Assembly (NCBI RefSeq): GCF_022539665.2
Contig: NC_081340.1
Location: 3,348,001-3,412,000 of the forward strand
Source: Daphnia carinata
Taxonomy: Eukaryota; Arthropoda; Branchiopoda; Diplostraca; Daphniidae
DNA length: 64,000 bases
Reading direction: 5' to 3'
The notes below the pieces were generated by a model that saw only the letters and a program-made list of their open reading frames with translations, did not search any database and was not told the origin of the DNA. Positions 23,484 through 35,496 of this stretch are shown piece by piece (the first letter of the stretch is position 1; every line of letters begins with the position of its first letter). The translations under genes were made by a program, and so were the position numbers.

Positions 23484-24360
23484 CTTACAATTGGCTACTG
23501 CGGACCCCCGTCAGATTTTCATTCCTTTTTATGCTAGGAACGCATCATGCGTTCCGTGTGTTGTCCGTATACCTCAAACAGGAAAAGCGATACTTCCAAT
23601 TTGCTTTTGATGTAAGAGATTAGGCTTCACCAATGAAAACTCTAAGATTCAAGCAGCTTTAAGTTGCTTGCGATTATAAGTTCCAAATTTATTATTTGTA
23701 TTGTTTTTCGTTTTGCGTTTTTATCATCTTCTTTTTTGAAGAGTAGAAACCCCAAGCAATAATAAAAAACCTTTGGGACGTCACATGCCTTATAAACATT
23801 TTGATCAGTATGTCTATTTGCGTGGTGTCTGAAGTCAGTGGTCTGACGTCAGCTTATCAAAGCTAAGCTGGTTGAGATGAGACCGGTTAAAAATATTTAC
23901 TTTTGTTCGTCTCAGTGAGAAAAAAGCGACAGCTTTTGGCAGTTGCTCCGTATACCCGTTCACTTAGCAGTAGCCCTTACTATAAAAACATGTGTTATCA
24001 TAAGCTGACCTACTATCTTTAAATTTACCCAACGAACACAAAAAAACAAATACACCCAATGACTGCCTTTTGACACAAGAATAGGCTTCCAATGGCTTCT
24101 ACCACAAACCCATGATAGGACAACAGGACAATGGGTTTAACGGGTCGGAGCGGGGACCCCGATTACAGCGAAGGAGACCCCTACCCGCGCCGATCACGGG
24201 TAGGCTGGCAGGTAGGCTACATATTACACCCAATTATACATTTAATCAATTAATGCTACAACTTTATCTAGGTTTGTCATAATCATATAAAAGGCTCTAA
24301 AAATCCAAATAATGTTCTTTTGTTAAGTATAGCATAATAGAATAACATTTTTTATTTAAC
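23484..24360. other. CE4 upstream region, non-coding
   Basis: On the minus strand a weak TATA-like CATAAAA lies near 23526-23532. A perfect inverted repeat, GGAACGCAT-C-ATGCGTTCC, spans 23537-23555. A palindromic CRE, TGACGTCA, is at 23844-23851. Two short inverted repeats lie near 24105-24130 and 24170-24200. No coding exon was recognised. Confidence 0.5.
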
Positions 24361-24363
24361 GGA

Positions 24364-24806
24364 CTAAACTGGAGTGTTCTTCGTCAACGTTGTTTTGAAC
24401 CCGAAAAATACAGTATAAAAGGCACAGGTTTCAATTACTCCGTTGGTGGCGTAGCTGGTTGGTGAATATCGGCGGCAGTTGGTCTCGTAAGAGAATAACT
24501 GCCAGTTGGAACCGGCCGTTTGTCTCGTAAGGGATAAACGACAGGCAGGAGTTTGCGTGGAACTCTTGCTGGTAACTCGATGGCTCATGCTCGCAGCCAT
24601 ACCTGGATGAGGAGACATCGTGTAGGAATAGGAATTCCTACAGGAGTGGGGCTCGTGGTGATTACAACCGTAGTCATCATCCCAGCCTCAGTCAGAAGAT
24701 CCTCAGAGTTAAAGTCATGGTTTAACTTAAGCTGGCCTTCAGGGGTAAGATAAGCAATTTGGCATGTGAAGCTACCCACTCGCAGGAGCGCCCAGAGGCG
24801 TCCCAT
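24364..24806 (-). other. Unresolved possible exon(s), proline-rich
   Basis: Three overlapping minus-strand frames are open here and none can be chosen. One (24806-24585) contains AYLTPEGQLKLNHDF. One (from 24618) begins MSPHPGMAAS. A third ends in a proline-rich stretch (PVPTGSYSLTRPTAADIHQP) before a stop near 24440. This looks like coding sequence for a short Pro-rich, possibly secreted or cuticular protein, or a decayed one with frameshifts, but I do not recognise the family. Confidence 0.25.
24474..24540. repeat. Two tandem hairpins with GTAA loops
   Basis: 24474-24503 folds as a 13-pair stem (one mismatch, one G-T) around GTAA. 24517-24540 folds as a 10-pair stem (two G-T pairs) around GTAA. 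The loop and its flanks (TCTCGTAAG) are the same in both. Confidence 0.5.
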
Positions 24807-25490
24807 TAGTTCTACCTAGTAGACTGATGAGCGAAACCACCAATTTTTTTCTCTGTCTTTGGCTTTTTAGTAGCTATGTACCGCATTATGGCATATGTTT
24901 TCATCGCTGGCAAATCAACTGCAAATGTGATACTAATCTAAATCATAACAAACTGATAACATCCACTTACATCGAATGTAGTTGTATTAAAACATTATTA
25001 TAATAATTTCACAGTTCCCGCAGTAAACAACGAACTGGTTTCATTCCTTCTTATTGTCAGCTAATAACACTAAAAGCCTTTCTTGTGTTATTTACTTGAA
25101 TTTGTTTCTGCTCGGCGAAGCTCGTCTCAGCTTGGCAGTACCGCATCATACACATGCTGGAATGTTCTCCAGCTTCCCCATTTGGAGAAACTGCAGATCA
25201 TAGCCGTGGGGTTCGTGCAGTCACCTCATGACGTCAGGCTATTTCCGCTGACTCCACGACCAGCCCAGCCAACTTTCCCTCTATGGAAGTTAGTCACAAC
25301 AGTACAGTAGGATTTAAAAAAAAAGAAAGAAACAAAACTTCGTGAACTTTCAACAGAAGGGGGCGCGACGACTTCCAATTTGGTTGTCGTTTGCACGCAA
25401 CAACGGGAAAAGGTGCGACAAACGTGTAAAGGGTCTCTGGATATATCAGTTGCTTTCTTCGCAGCATTTGCAGCGTGGCACCGTAGTGAG
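24807..25490. other. Non-coding stretch
   Basis: AT-rich with a palindromic CRE (TGACGTCA) at 25229-25236. Just before 25491 there is a TATATCAGTTG sequence (about 25441-25452) resembling an initiator for the possible peptide gene. No supported gene. Confidence 0.4.
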
Positions 25491-25942
25491 ATGGGACTGT
25501 TTCAATATACGTGTCTTGTAGTGTCCCTTGCCATTATTTCCACCGGAATGCACGACGTGGCCGCTGTCCCGATGGTAGTGTACAAAGTCGGTAATCAACT
25601 AAGGCTCAATCCGGGTTGGTGAAATATCTTTCTCTTTGTCAGGTGTAGTGTTGTAAGTGGCAATAATTAAAGCGTATCTTTGTTTGTTTTTTATTAAAGT
25701 ATTGGTGCCGGTTTCCTCAACAGTGATGCCCGTTGATCTCTTAGAGAAACGACATGACAGTGGGAGGCCAAGTGCTTCAGTTAATGAGCCGAGAGCGGAA
25801 TACCGAAAAGCGAAACGCGAAAAGACGCAATCCTATTTCTGGCAACTCACTTTGTAATATTGATTGGATGCAGAAATGCTATGTGTACATTAGGTCTGGT
25901 AAAATTCTTCTGTTGACGTATGACATGAATTTTTGCCATTGA
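25491..25942 (+). CDS. Possible small secreted peptide precursor
   Basis: Not recognised as a known family. An ATG at 25491 opens a clear signal peptide (MGLFQYTCLVVSLAIISTG). Two splice solutions are possible. (a) Donor after 25590 and acceptor before 25700 gives 85 residues with KR sites (LLEKR, AKAKR), ending at 25857. (b) Donor after 25574 and acceptor before 25745 gives 93 residues with EKR and AKRR sites followed by a peptide containing CNIDWMQKC, ending at 25942. An AATAAA near 26032 fits either. Basic cleavage sites after a signal peptide suggest a neuropeptide-like prohormone, but this is inference and the exon choice is unsettled. Confidence 0.35.
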
Positions 25943-27408
25943 CCGCCTCATTGGAGAAGAAAGTGATACATTGTTATCTATCCCCCCCAAAAAAAGTTAC
26001 GTATATAGCTCCAGTGAAAGTTGTTTTGTAATAAACCCAACCGGTAAAAATAACTCAATTTCTGAGAGCTTTCGATTCGTGTGGTGTTCGATTTAGTACT
26101 TACTTTCTATTCTCATTTCCTCTTAGCGTTTAACCCTTATTTGTGATCTTTCTTACAGCCGTTTCACATCCGTAACGAATAAAATGTTTTTTTTCTTTCT
26201 TATGCGTCTGCCGTTCTTTCATGATTATTGCTGTTGCTCTGATTATCACATAATGCCTGGAAGTGTTTGTTTTTTAGATCGCCGACGGAACGTTAAGCAC
26301 AATGTAGCCACTTATTGGACAAAATATTTAATTTAAAGTGGCGAAGTTGTTGAAGTACATGAAGTTTCTTGAACTATCTAGCCTCATGATAGCTAAAACG
26401 AAATAGCGCTCGAAAAATTCTAGATAAGAAGGCTAGTAGTTCCGTCTCATAGTACTTTAAACTGATCTTTTTTATGATTTTAACTTTAACGGTTGAATGG
26501 GTGTTGGCATACTACCACCGTGCAAACAAGGAAAGATATTGAGTTAGCTTTAATAGTGCAATAAAAATCATACCTATCTTGCATTAGTAATAAAGCTGAC
26601 GCACTGGAAATGGGCATGATGTAATGATATGTGACTCAGTGTGTGAACAAGACTTTCCGCATTGCACTATCAGTTCATTTAAGCACCTGATAATTCAAGC
26701 GTTAGTTTGCTAGTGGACTTATCTCAGTGTATAGCTCTTGTACCAAATGTACATAAATGTAGCGATTCTTTAGCCTGGACATTAGGTTACTGGTAAACTT
26801 GGTAACTTTCTTGATTCCTTAGCTGGCCGACACAACAACTAAGACAAGAAAACGTTTAAGGCTTTCTTATTCGGAAGGCAAACTGTCAGTAATATGTTGG
26901 ACAGTAATGTGACATTCACCTGGCAATCTTCCGTTTTGACACTAGGAAACTGAACGCTTCAGCCAGCGGTCCCGGTCCTGTGCCTGTCGATTTTTGCCTA
27001 AACCGAAAATACTGAAAACATAGTCTGGCAACTATGCGCTGTCAGTTTACCGTTTTGCAGACTACTACAATCGTAGCGGAAAAAGTGGGTGAGGTACAAC
27101 CGGGAAGTAAAGAAGTGTCTGGACTGTGTACCTGTTACACAATAGCCTCCACCCATCAACAGTGATAATAACTGGCTGACTGACAACGATTGGTTTTTGT
27201 GCATTTTGCTCGTCGTAGGTAATGTTATCTCGTTATCAGTTTTATTTTTTTCCATAAATTGGGAAAGGCGCGATTGGCATCATTTCGAAAAATAACAGCA
27301 CACAGTTTTCAGTGTATTACTGAAAGCATACTGTCATCGAACCTCACCTACAAATTACTTAATATATTTTTTTATTTAAGGTTTTTGTCTGATTGACATT
27401 GTCCAACA
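25943..27408. other. Intergenic, probable 3' UTR then DES1 upstream region
   Basis: An AATAAA near 26032 is followed by about 1.3 kb of AT-rich sequence. No coding exon was recognised on either strand. The DES1 promoter should lie at the right end. Confidence 0.4.
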
Positions 27409-28776
27409 ATGGGTGCCCACGTTTCGAGAACAGATTTTGAATGGTCAACATCTGACGAACCCCATGCATCTAGGAGAAAAGAAATACTTGGTACCCATTC
27501 TTATTCAGTGTATGTTAACCACTATTCATAGTTCTAATCTTTTCCTTTTAGAAAAATATCCACAAATCAAAAAATTGTTTGGATCTGATCCCAATTTCAA
27601 ATGGATTGTCAGTGCCATGATCTCGATGCAACTGGTAATGATTTTTGTGGTGCCAAGATTTCCGTGGCCTTTGGTGATTGGCTTGGCATATTGTTTTGGA
27701 GGTGTAATTAACCATTCACTTATGCTGGGTATATAATAAGAACACCTAATTTCCCACAATCATTCTTAATAACTAGATGTTAAACTGCTACATTTTAGCC
27801 ATTCATGAAATATCTCACAATTTGGCATTCGGGCATGCCAGGCCGATGGCTAACCGCATACTGGGCATGATTGCTAATCTGCCTATCGGTATTCCATTCT
27901 CCGTTTCATTTAAGAAATATCATCTCGAACATCATAGGGTGAGTAACGCCCAGCATCACGGCATTCTCAGGAAGCGCGTTTTCGCTGATTTATTTATCTT
28001 TCTATCTTTTGTCTTCCTCTTTAGTATCAAGGCGATGAAGTACTGGACACCGATATTCCAACCACCCTCGAAGCAAAGCTTTTTTGCTCTACGTTTGGCA
28101 AAGTGGTTTGGATGTTCCTACAACCCCTTTTTTACGCCCTACGCCCTCTATTTGTTCGACCCCTACCACCTAGCACGACAGAGATAATCAATGTCGTCAT
28201 ACAGCTTTCTTTTGATTTTACCGTATATTACTTCTTAGGTATTTATGCCACCTACCAAGGAAATTTTATGGTGTGCGGCTTTGATAAACAAATTTCTTTA
28301 TATCCTTCCTTTATTGTAGGTGCAAAGGCATTGGTCTATCTGCTGGCTGGTTCACTCTTGGCCATGGGAATTCACCCAGTTGCAGGTCACTTTATATCGG
28401 AACACTACATGTTCGCTAAAGGTTTCGAAACTTATTCGTATTATGGACCTTTGAACTGGATCACATTCAACGTGGGCTACCATAACGAACACCACGACTT
28501 CCCTGCTGTGCCGGGCTCTCGTTTACCTCAGGTGTGTTATCGCCATAGTTCTCTGTGGCCTTTCGGGCTTAGTAGTACACTACCATTCGTTATCTCATTT
28601 TGGTGTCGCATTGATGTACTCCTTAGGTGAAGGCTATTGCTCCAGAGTATTATGAAAACCTACCGCACCATAATTCATGGGTTAAGGTACTTTACGACTT
28701 CATCACTGATCCAGCCATCGGACCTTATGCTCGAGTCAAGCGTCATCATCAAAATAAAGTTCTTAAAGACGAGTAA
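27409..28776 (+). CDS. DEGS1: Sphingolipid delta(4)-desaturase DES1
   Basis: 324-residue ER membrane desaturase (human DEGS1 is 323) that introduces the 4,5 double bond into dihydroceramide to make ceramide. Exons: 27409-27490, 27552-27728, 27799-27938, 28025-28238, 28320-28531, 28627-28776. The N terminus [12 protein letters not shown] carries the Gly-2 myristoylation site known for the family. Three histidine boxes bind the di-iron centre: HEISH, HLEHH and HNEHH. Other conserved stretches are [30 protein letters not shown] and TYSYYGPLN. An AATAAA signal is at about 28875-28880. This is the orthologue of Drosophila infertile crescent (ifc). The gene is complete and unremarkable. Confidence 0.95.
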
Positions 28777-31477
28777 AGAGTCTGCGTCCCTTTAGCTTGG
28801 TTCTCAATGACGTAGCCCGTCCTTTTTCCCATCATTGCTACGTAGTCGTGCATCGCAATCATTATTTGATTGCGAATAAAGTGCTTCGAGTGCTTGTATA
28901 GCGCAGACCAATGTCTTGTTGAGCCACTCCTCTGAAACGATCTGTCTTAAATGGATGCCTCCCAGGCCAATTTCTTTTCGTTTCCTTAATTCCTGTTCAA
29001 AATGTCTATATAGTCTTCTTGTGGAATGCTCTTCCTTGGGCCTTTTCCCTACACCGTGTCTCTAGTGCGTCCTACCTGGAATTTGTAATGCCTTCATCTG
29101 TGACTTTTTGGATCTTGAAGCAAAACTTTCTTGTTGTCATTTCCTTTGATGTGCTTTGAGCAACGGCGGCCGACAGCCCGGCTGGTTTCGTAAAAATTTG
29201 GTTACATAGGATCTATTGTACGATTGTATTCAGCTGGTTGCTTGTTACAATCGTAACCAAGACTTAGCATAAAATAACCATTTATCATACGGGAATCTCG
29301 TCTAGCTTGCGCCACTGCCACCGCCTTCCTTTCCGACTGTTATTTGCTGTTGTGTATAAACAAATAGCGTAGAACATGTGTAATAGTTCAGAATATCAAT
29401 TGTGAGCTTGCCTTGCTCTCCTTTAAAAGTGTCAACCCGCGAAGCACGGATACTTATCATCGTTTGCGATGTGAACTATCTTTATAATCCCAAATCGCCC
29501 GTGCTCTAACTTTTTTAGCAGCCCTGAGTGCTGCGTAGGTGTGTGTTTCTCCGTGTTACATAACCCTTTCTTCCCGTCTTTGCCTTAACAGGCTAACAGC
29601 ACATGTCTATGTTCTTTGTTCATCTGCCTATTCGCCTGTTTGTAAAGTTTGTCTTAGTTTGTTTTGTTTTTTTTTTCTGTTCTTTTGGCACCCGAGACCA
29701 AATACACGTTTGTCTATGACTACGTTATTGATTGAATACCAATTTCGTTTTAGTCAATTATGATGTATTTGACCGGCGAACTGCATTGGGCGAAAAATCA
29801 AAGTAAATTTAATGACATATTCAATGGCTGAAGAAAATTCTTGAAACCTTAGTGGTGAAGCTGTTACCTGTTTTCTAGCGCAGATGGCAAATATCGGGTT
29901 TTTTCTTTTGTCAGCTAGGCCGTTCTTTGTTGTTAGGCAGTGCTGGTGTTACTTAGCTATTTCACTCACTGGTTATTATTCCGGGATTGGAAACAAGGAA
30001 CAAATGTGGCTGAGAAAGAGAAAAAGATAGAAGAGATACGTGGCTAGATTGGAAGTTTACAATGGGGTTCGTTTTGATTTCTGAACACGAGGGAAAGTTG
30101 ATACGTAGAAACGGATCAGTCAGTAATAGAGAATAAGAAATCTAATATTTTCAAACGCAAGAATTGTTCGTAATCAGAAAAAAAAGGTGCGGGAAACGAA
30201 CGATTTTGTTTAGAAATAAAGACAAGGCGACGTTATTGAGATGGAAATGGACTGAGGATTGATTGCTATCAATCGAATCTACAGAAGCCAGTTGAACGCA
30301 GAATCGACAAATCATTGGACATTGATTTATACACTCTATAGAGGCATGTTCGCCACTCCTATCGAATTTTTCTTCTATTGCCAGTCGCTTACCGACATTG
30401 TCCGTGGTTCTTATACACTTCGTTCGGTCCAGCTCGTTCGTCACGATGTTCCTGTGTAAGCCAAGCAATCGCACTAATAGCTACAATCTTCAGAGATGCT
30501 CGACTCTCTTGCCTTTTTCATTATTTTCTTTACGTAAACGTGGGAAAAAAATCCGGAGCAGGTGCGAAAAAAAAGGCTTTGTCTTGTCCTTTGATCATGT
30601 AGATTTTGAATCTCTTTTCAGTACTCACCAATCGATTGTTTGCAAACAAAAGAAGTCTAATCATTAGCTGGCTTTTGCAAGATAAGAAAACCGGGGGGTA
30701 TCACGGTTGAAACAAAAATCAAAGAAAGAAACACAAGCACTTGTTAATAAAAGAAAAAAGGCAAAAACAACCGGTATAGGAAAATGAAAGGATCGAACTC
30801 AATAAAAAAATCGGAAATAATAACAAGAAAAATCGGGCTTATTTGTCGGGCTTATTTTGTCGGGCTTATATCTTCAAAACTTGACCTGACCTGCCCGGAG
30901 AGACATTTCACTAGATGGCGGTGCAGTATCTCTATCAAATTATCGGAATAAATGGTAAACCAGAAATCTAGGATTGTCTATAAAAAAAAAAACTGTAGTA
31001 ACGTAACGGCAACGTAAGGCTCACGGTGGATTGTGCCCTTTTAAAATGTAAAAATCTACGTTACACCGCAGACAACAGTGACAAATTCTGTGTCTTCTGT
31101 GCATCATCCAGTGGCCCAATTGTCTTTCCTTGAGGAAACTTCTGATATTTTCGTTGTCATTATCTGATTGTGGGGATGGGAATTTGCAATGACTGGAACG
31201 AAGAGTACTTAAACCCAAATATTTGCGTTTAATACAATGAAATGATGTACATAGCCACAACTTCCCTCCGCTTATCCACCGTGGTAAAGCACCACCTCAT
31301 TGCGCATGAGCCGCATTAAACAAAAATTTAAAAAAATAAGAAAGAATAAAAAAAAAAATACTAAGCATAATGATCAAATACGGAGAGGTGCTGGGCATCC
31401 ATCAAGCGGCAGTAAATCTTCACCACAGCTGAATGTTTGATTGCACTATCATTTGTTTATTTTGTTTTCATTTTCAG
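28777..31477. other. Non-coding stretch downstream of DES1
   Basis: AT-rich DNA without a supported gene. It includes the DES1 poly(A) signal and, near 30833-30869, three imperfect copies of CGGGCTTATTTTGT. The small open frames have no recognisable motifs. Confidence 0.4.
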
Positions 31478-31616
31478 TCACAGGTCGGCACCCTACGCGC
31501 ACGATTGCCAAGTGCTAACCAAACCGGACAACGCCCTGTTCCACGCACTAAATGATGATGAATTGAGAGCAGGTTATTCGCACGATCCCAGTAGTATAGG
31601 GAGTTGTTGTTGCTAA
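31478..31616 (+). CDS. Possible terminal coding exon ending in CCC
   Basis: A T-rich tract and CAG (31475-31477) precede a GC-richer open segment in phase 2 (one base completes the previous codon). It runs for 45 codons to TAA (31614-31616). It encodes a polar peptide containing ALNDDELRAGYSHDPSSIG and ends SCCC. Three C-terminal cysteines suggest prenylation or palmitoylation. No upstream exon could be identified, so it may belong to a gene with long introns or be chance. Family not recognised. Confidence 0.3.
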
Positions 31617-34600
31617 AGGATTTATCCCGACATTAACAAAAAAATAGTATAAATATAAACCTGTCAGTGTTCCTGTTCGTATTCGCACTCCGCATCATTC
31701 ACGTTTGCTAGCGGAAGTGCGCATGTGCTATTTTTATCGCCCTATTTTGTTTACAACGATAATCAGACTTTATATTTCCAGGCCAGACTCGTGGCGTGCC
31801 TTGCCAAAAACGATTGAAAAATCGTTATTGAGATAATGTCTTCTGAAAGCCGTTCCGACCTGACCGGTGCTAAGACTTTTGCCTACGTCATGGAGCTTAT
31901 GGACCTCCATACGAGGGAGGGATAATAAGATTCTTTCTTTACATAATGCTGGTTTGCGTCATTCGCATAGCAATAGAGTCATTAGCAAGCAGACTGTTAC
32001 CATTGCGCCAAAAAATTGATTAAAGTGAACGCCCGTTATGACAGTGGCACGGTGAGCACTTTTATTACATCGCCAACGTTATGGTTCCGGCCATTCATTA
32101 GCCATCCAACAAAGAATAATATATACGTAGATTTTTTTTTTTACAACCATGTATGTTTATTTTTCAGGTTTTGTTTTTTAACGAACGGAATGTGTGCCAT
32201 AGCGTGCCGTTCGCATTTTTTGTTTTCGGCAAAAAAGAAAATGATCAAACGAGGAAACATAAACTGGACTGAACGCCTGCCAAGGTGTCAAGCGTCTTTT
32301 CGCTTTCGTTTGGCCGCTACGTCCGTCAACACTTTAACAGCCAAGAAAAAGACCTGGAACATTTTTAGACTTCCTCTTAGTGTGTTTATGTATATTTTAA
32401 AATTTCGTGGGTGAGTGTGTTTTGTCTTCTCTTTTTTTTTTAGCAAGCTCAGGGTTTTGGCACGCAGTTGTCAGGGAACAAATTGGTCGTTTAGTCTGGG
32501 TGAGGTCAAGAGAGGCAGAAGGGCAAGATATCTAGGAACAAACTGAGAATACGGGAACGAGCAATGAAAATTGGGAGGTGCCACATCAAAAGATAATATC
32601 TTCTACAACGAATAACACAGCCATCGGAATTTTTTGTTACACCTATAAAGGCATTTTTTTTTTAACGAAGACAAGACGAATTAAACCCCTGGTCTACGTT
32701 TGTGTTTGTTTGACCGTTGTGCTAATTGTTTTATTATTACACGTACGGCGTTTTTAGACAGGGTGAAGGGACAATAGGATTATTCATGGTGCAAGCAAGA
32801 TCTCAAGTTTGATCAACTCTTTGATCCCGTTTGCGCAACGGCAACGGTGTGGCTGATGTTCCGACATCGAACAGAAGAACGAAATAGAACCAGTTAATAG
32901 AATTTTGTTTGCAGTTCAGAAATTTCAAAAAAAAATCACTGAAATTGTTGCTCGTTTTGAAAATGTTTCGATCGTTCAGAAATCAATGGCGTTACTCTTC
33001 AAAGTTATTTTCTGTATGCACTTGGCTGTTGCCGTGATTGAGTAAGAAGCTTCAGAGGATCGCAACACCCACCGGTGTCTCGATCAATCACAACACGTCG
33101 AAAAGACAAAGCAGACGATATCACCAGAATAATAATAAACGCAACAATAGCCGCATATAATGTACAGTAGATGAAATATATATATATTGTTTCCTTTTTT
33201 TTGTGTCATGAGGGAAAAGGGGGAGGAGATACAGGGGAGGAGGTTTTGATGTGATGGATGACGTTTCAACACAATGCGGATCGCGTCTAGAAATGAGGAA
33301 AAAGAAAACAAAAGAACGGCCAAACTTTGATGAATGGGCGTGCGTGTTCTTCCTAACCATTCATAATGGATACCTTCATCAATATTTTCTTTTCCCCGAA
33401 AAAATACATTGAATAAATCTCATTTTTTTTATGTGTGTGTGTGTCTAGATGGGTCGTGTAACTATTTATGCGTTACTGGATAAGTTTTTTTTCTTTTTTT
33501 CAAATAACATGGAAACACTAAAAAACATAACAATAAGCAAATTGAATGAAATCACAATTGGCACAGAGATTTGTGTGTACGCTTTGATTACCACCATTTC
33601 TTTTCCCACTCGAAATTGCGGGTATTTTGACGATGAACATTGTGACAGGAAGTGTAGTGCGAGAGAACTAAGCCCGGCAAAAAGATTGGGAGGGTAACAA
33701 TCATACAGCGTGTTTGTCGGATGAAACGAAAAGAGTAGAGCATAAAGTAAACGGGCATTCCATTTCATTCCCCAGCGCAAATGCGGTTTCATATCCTCAT
33801 TTTTTTGTTTAGTACTTTGCTCTTCCGATCTTGAACATCATTTGATTTGAGCATGAACGCACATACACGTAAACACACACACACACACACAAAACGTATA
33901 CACATAGCGCCCGCGCCGCGCTTAACTCACGCACAGGGAAAAGATGGGACGCGTTAGCCAAAAAAATTGGGTTTTCGAGGTAAATTCGGGAATGGAGGAC
34001 CATTGGGAAGGCCGAGCAGGTTGGATCCAAGGGCTTTTTTTTTTTTTAGAGCCAATTTTTGTTTTTCTCTCTTTCTTTCTCCCTCTCTTTCTCTCTTTTA
34101 CTACTTTCGCCATTGTTCGCAATTTTTTTCTTATCTCTTTCTCTGTCTCTCCTGGCTGTTGACGAAGCGAAGAGTAAACGCTGCCCGAATTGCCAATGTT
34201 GTGTTACAACTTCCCGAATGAGAGTGGAAAGAGGTTGTCGGTCTGATTGTTTGTCTGTGATAAATGAAAACGCTGCCGATGGCTCGAACGCTTGTCGTCT
34301 CCTTTGTCTGCGATACTCGAGGACTAGTGAACTGCCACAAACCCACCGAACAAAACACACACAAAAAAAAAATACCGTAGAAACGAACAAAGCTTTCGTT
34401 TCGCTATTTCTTTTTGTTTTCTTCTTTTTTTATCACCCATTACTCTTTTTCCTATTGTTAATGCGCTTTCTTTTTCTTTCTGGCACGTGGGTTTCGGCAG
34501 GCATGTAACAACAAATGAAAACGAAATATCGAGAATCAAAAAGAGAGGGGCGTATTCTTATGGTTGGTGTAGGTCGTTGATGCTTCACCGAGTGCAGACT

Positions 34601-35496
34601 AAATGAAGAAGAGTGGGCGTTGGCTGCGCCTAATAAGACGGTACGATTGCATCGGGAAACGACGTTGGTAGCAAGAGGAAGATCTTGTTACCAAGGATTG
34701 TCATAACGAAATCAAAAGCGATCTGACGTTCGCCGAGCCGCACAATTGGTTTTTCCGCTTTTATTTTCTCATTCTTCGAATGAACGATTTCTTAGGCAAG
34801 ACGTAGACAAACGATTTTGCTGTTTCGAGAAGCGCCTACATCAACAAAACATCATCACTTCAACTTGATTAATAATCAATTGTATTTGGTTTTTCTAAGG
34901 GGAGGGAAGTGTGCAGATCGAGAAGTTGATTATCATCAATTATCTCCGGCCAAGTTTCTCTTTTTATTTTCGACGACAGCAGTGACCTCCTTGCTCCCTT
35001 TTTGAGCGCCAGCGAAGGGGGAAATTTGTTACGACCACAACAACCAAAAATAAATAAATAAAAAATTATAACTATAGGACATAGATAAACAGAGACAGCA
35101 CTCGACAATCAGTGTGTCTTCAAGGGCATGATCGTGCGGGGATCACTGGAGACGAAGAAGATGTGCACCGGCCCAAAAGAAAAACGTTCTTGTTGTACAC
35201 CCAAAAAAATATACAGCACATAATTATCCCTGATAGGAGACAAGGAGAAGCACCAAGGCGACGTGAGATGGAGTGGAGCAGACACAAACGACAAAGAGAG
35301 AGAGAGAGCGAGAGAAACAGAGAGAGGGGGGACACTGATTATCCAACAGACTTTCGCTTTCGTTTGTATTTATTTCGTTTTTATTGGCGAATTTTGCTGA
35401 CGATCGATTGGTGAAATTCATCCGGAAAGCTATGTTCCACTCGCAATTGAACTCCTTCGTGTCCGACAATAACAATGGCGTCTTTTGTAGTCAGCA
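31617..35496. other. Non-coding, low-complexity stretch and receptor 3' region
   Basis: No supported gene. It contains simple repeats: GT at about 33433-33446, CA at 33873-33890, CT-rich at about 34064-34150 and GA at 35294-35326. Possible minus-strand poly(A) signals for the receptor gene (TTTATT on plus) are at 35369-35374 and 35380-35385, 110-130 bp after its stop. Confidence 0.45.

Noticed and set aside
30833-30869. Three close repeats of CGGGCTTAT as a possible CRISPR-like or satellite array
   Set aside because: There are only three imperfect units with no spacers, in a eukaryotic genome. A simple local duplication explains it.
34046-34508. Overlapping open frames of 110-150 codons on both strands
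   Set aside because: They come from a CT/GA-rich simple repeat; the peptides are Phe/Ser or Lys/Glu runs without domains.
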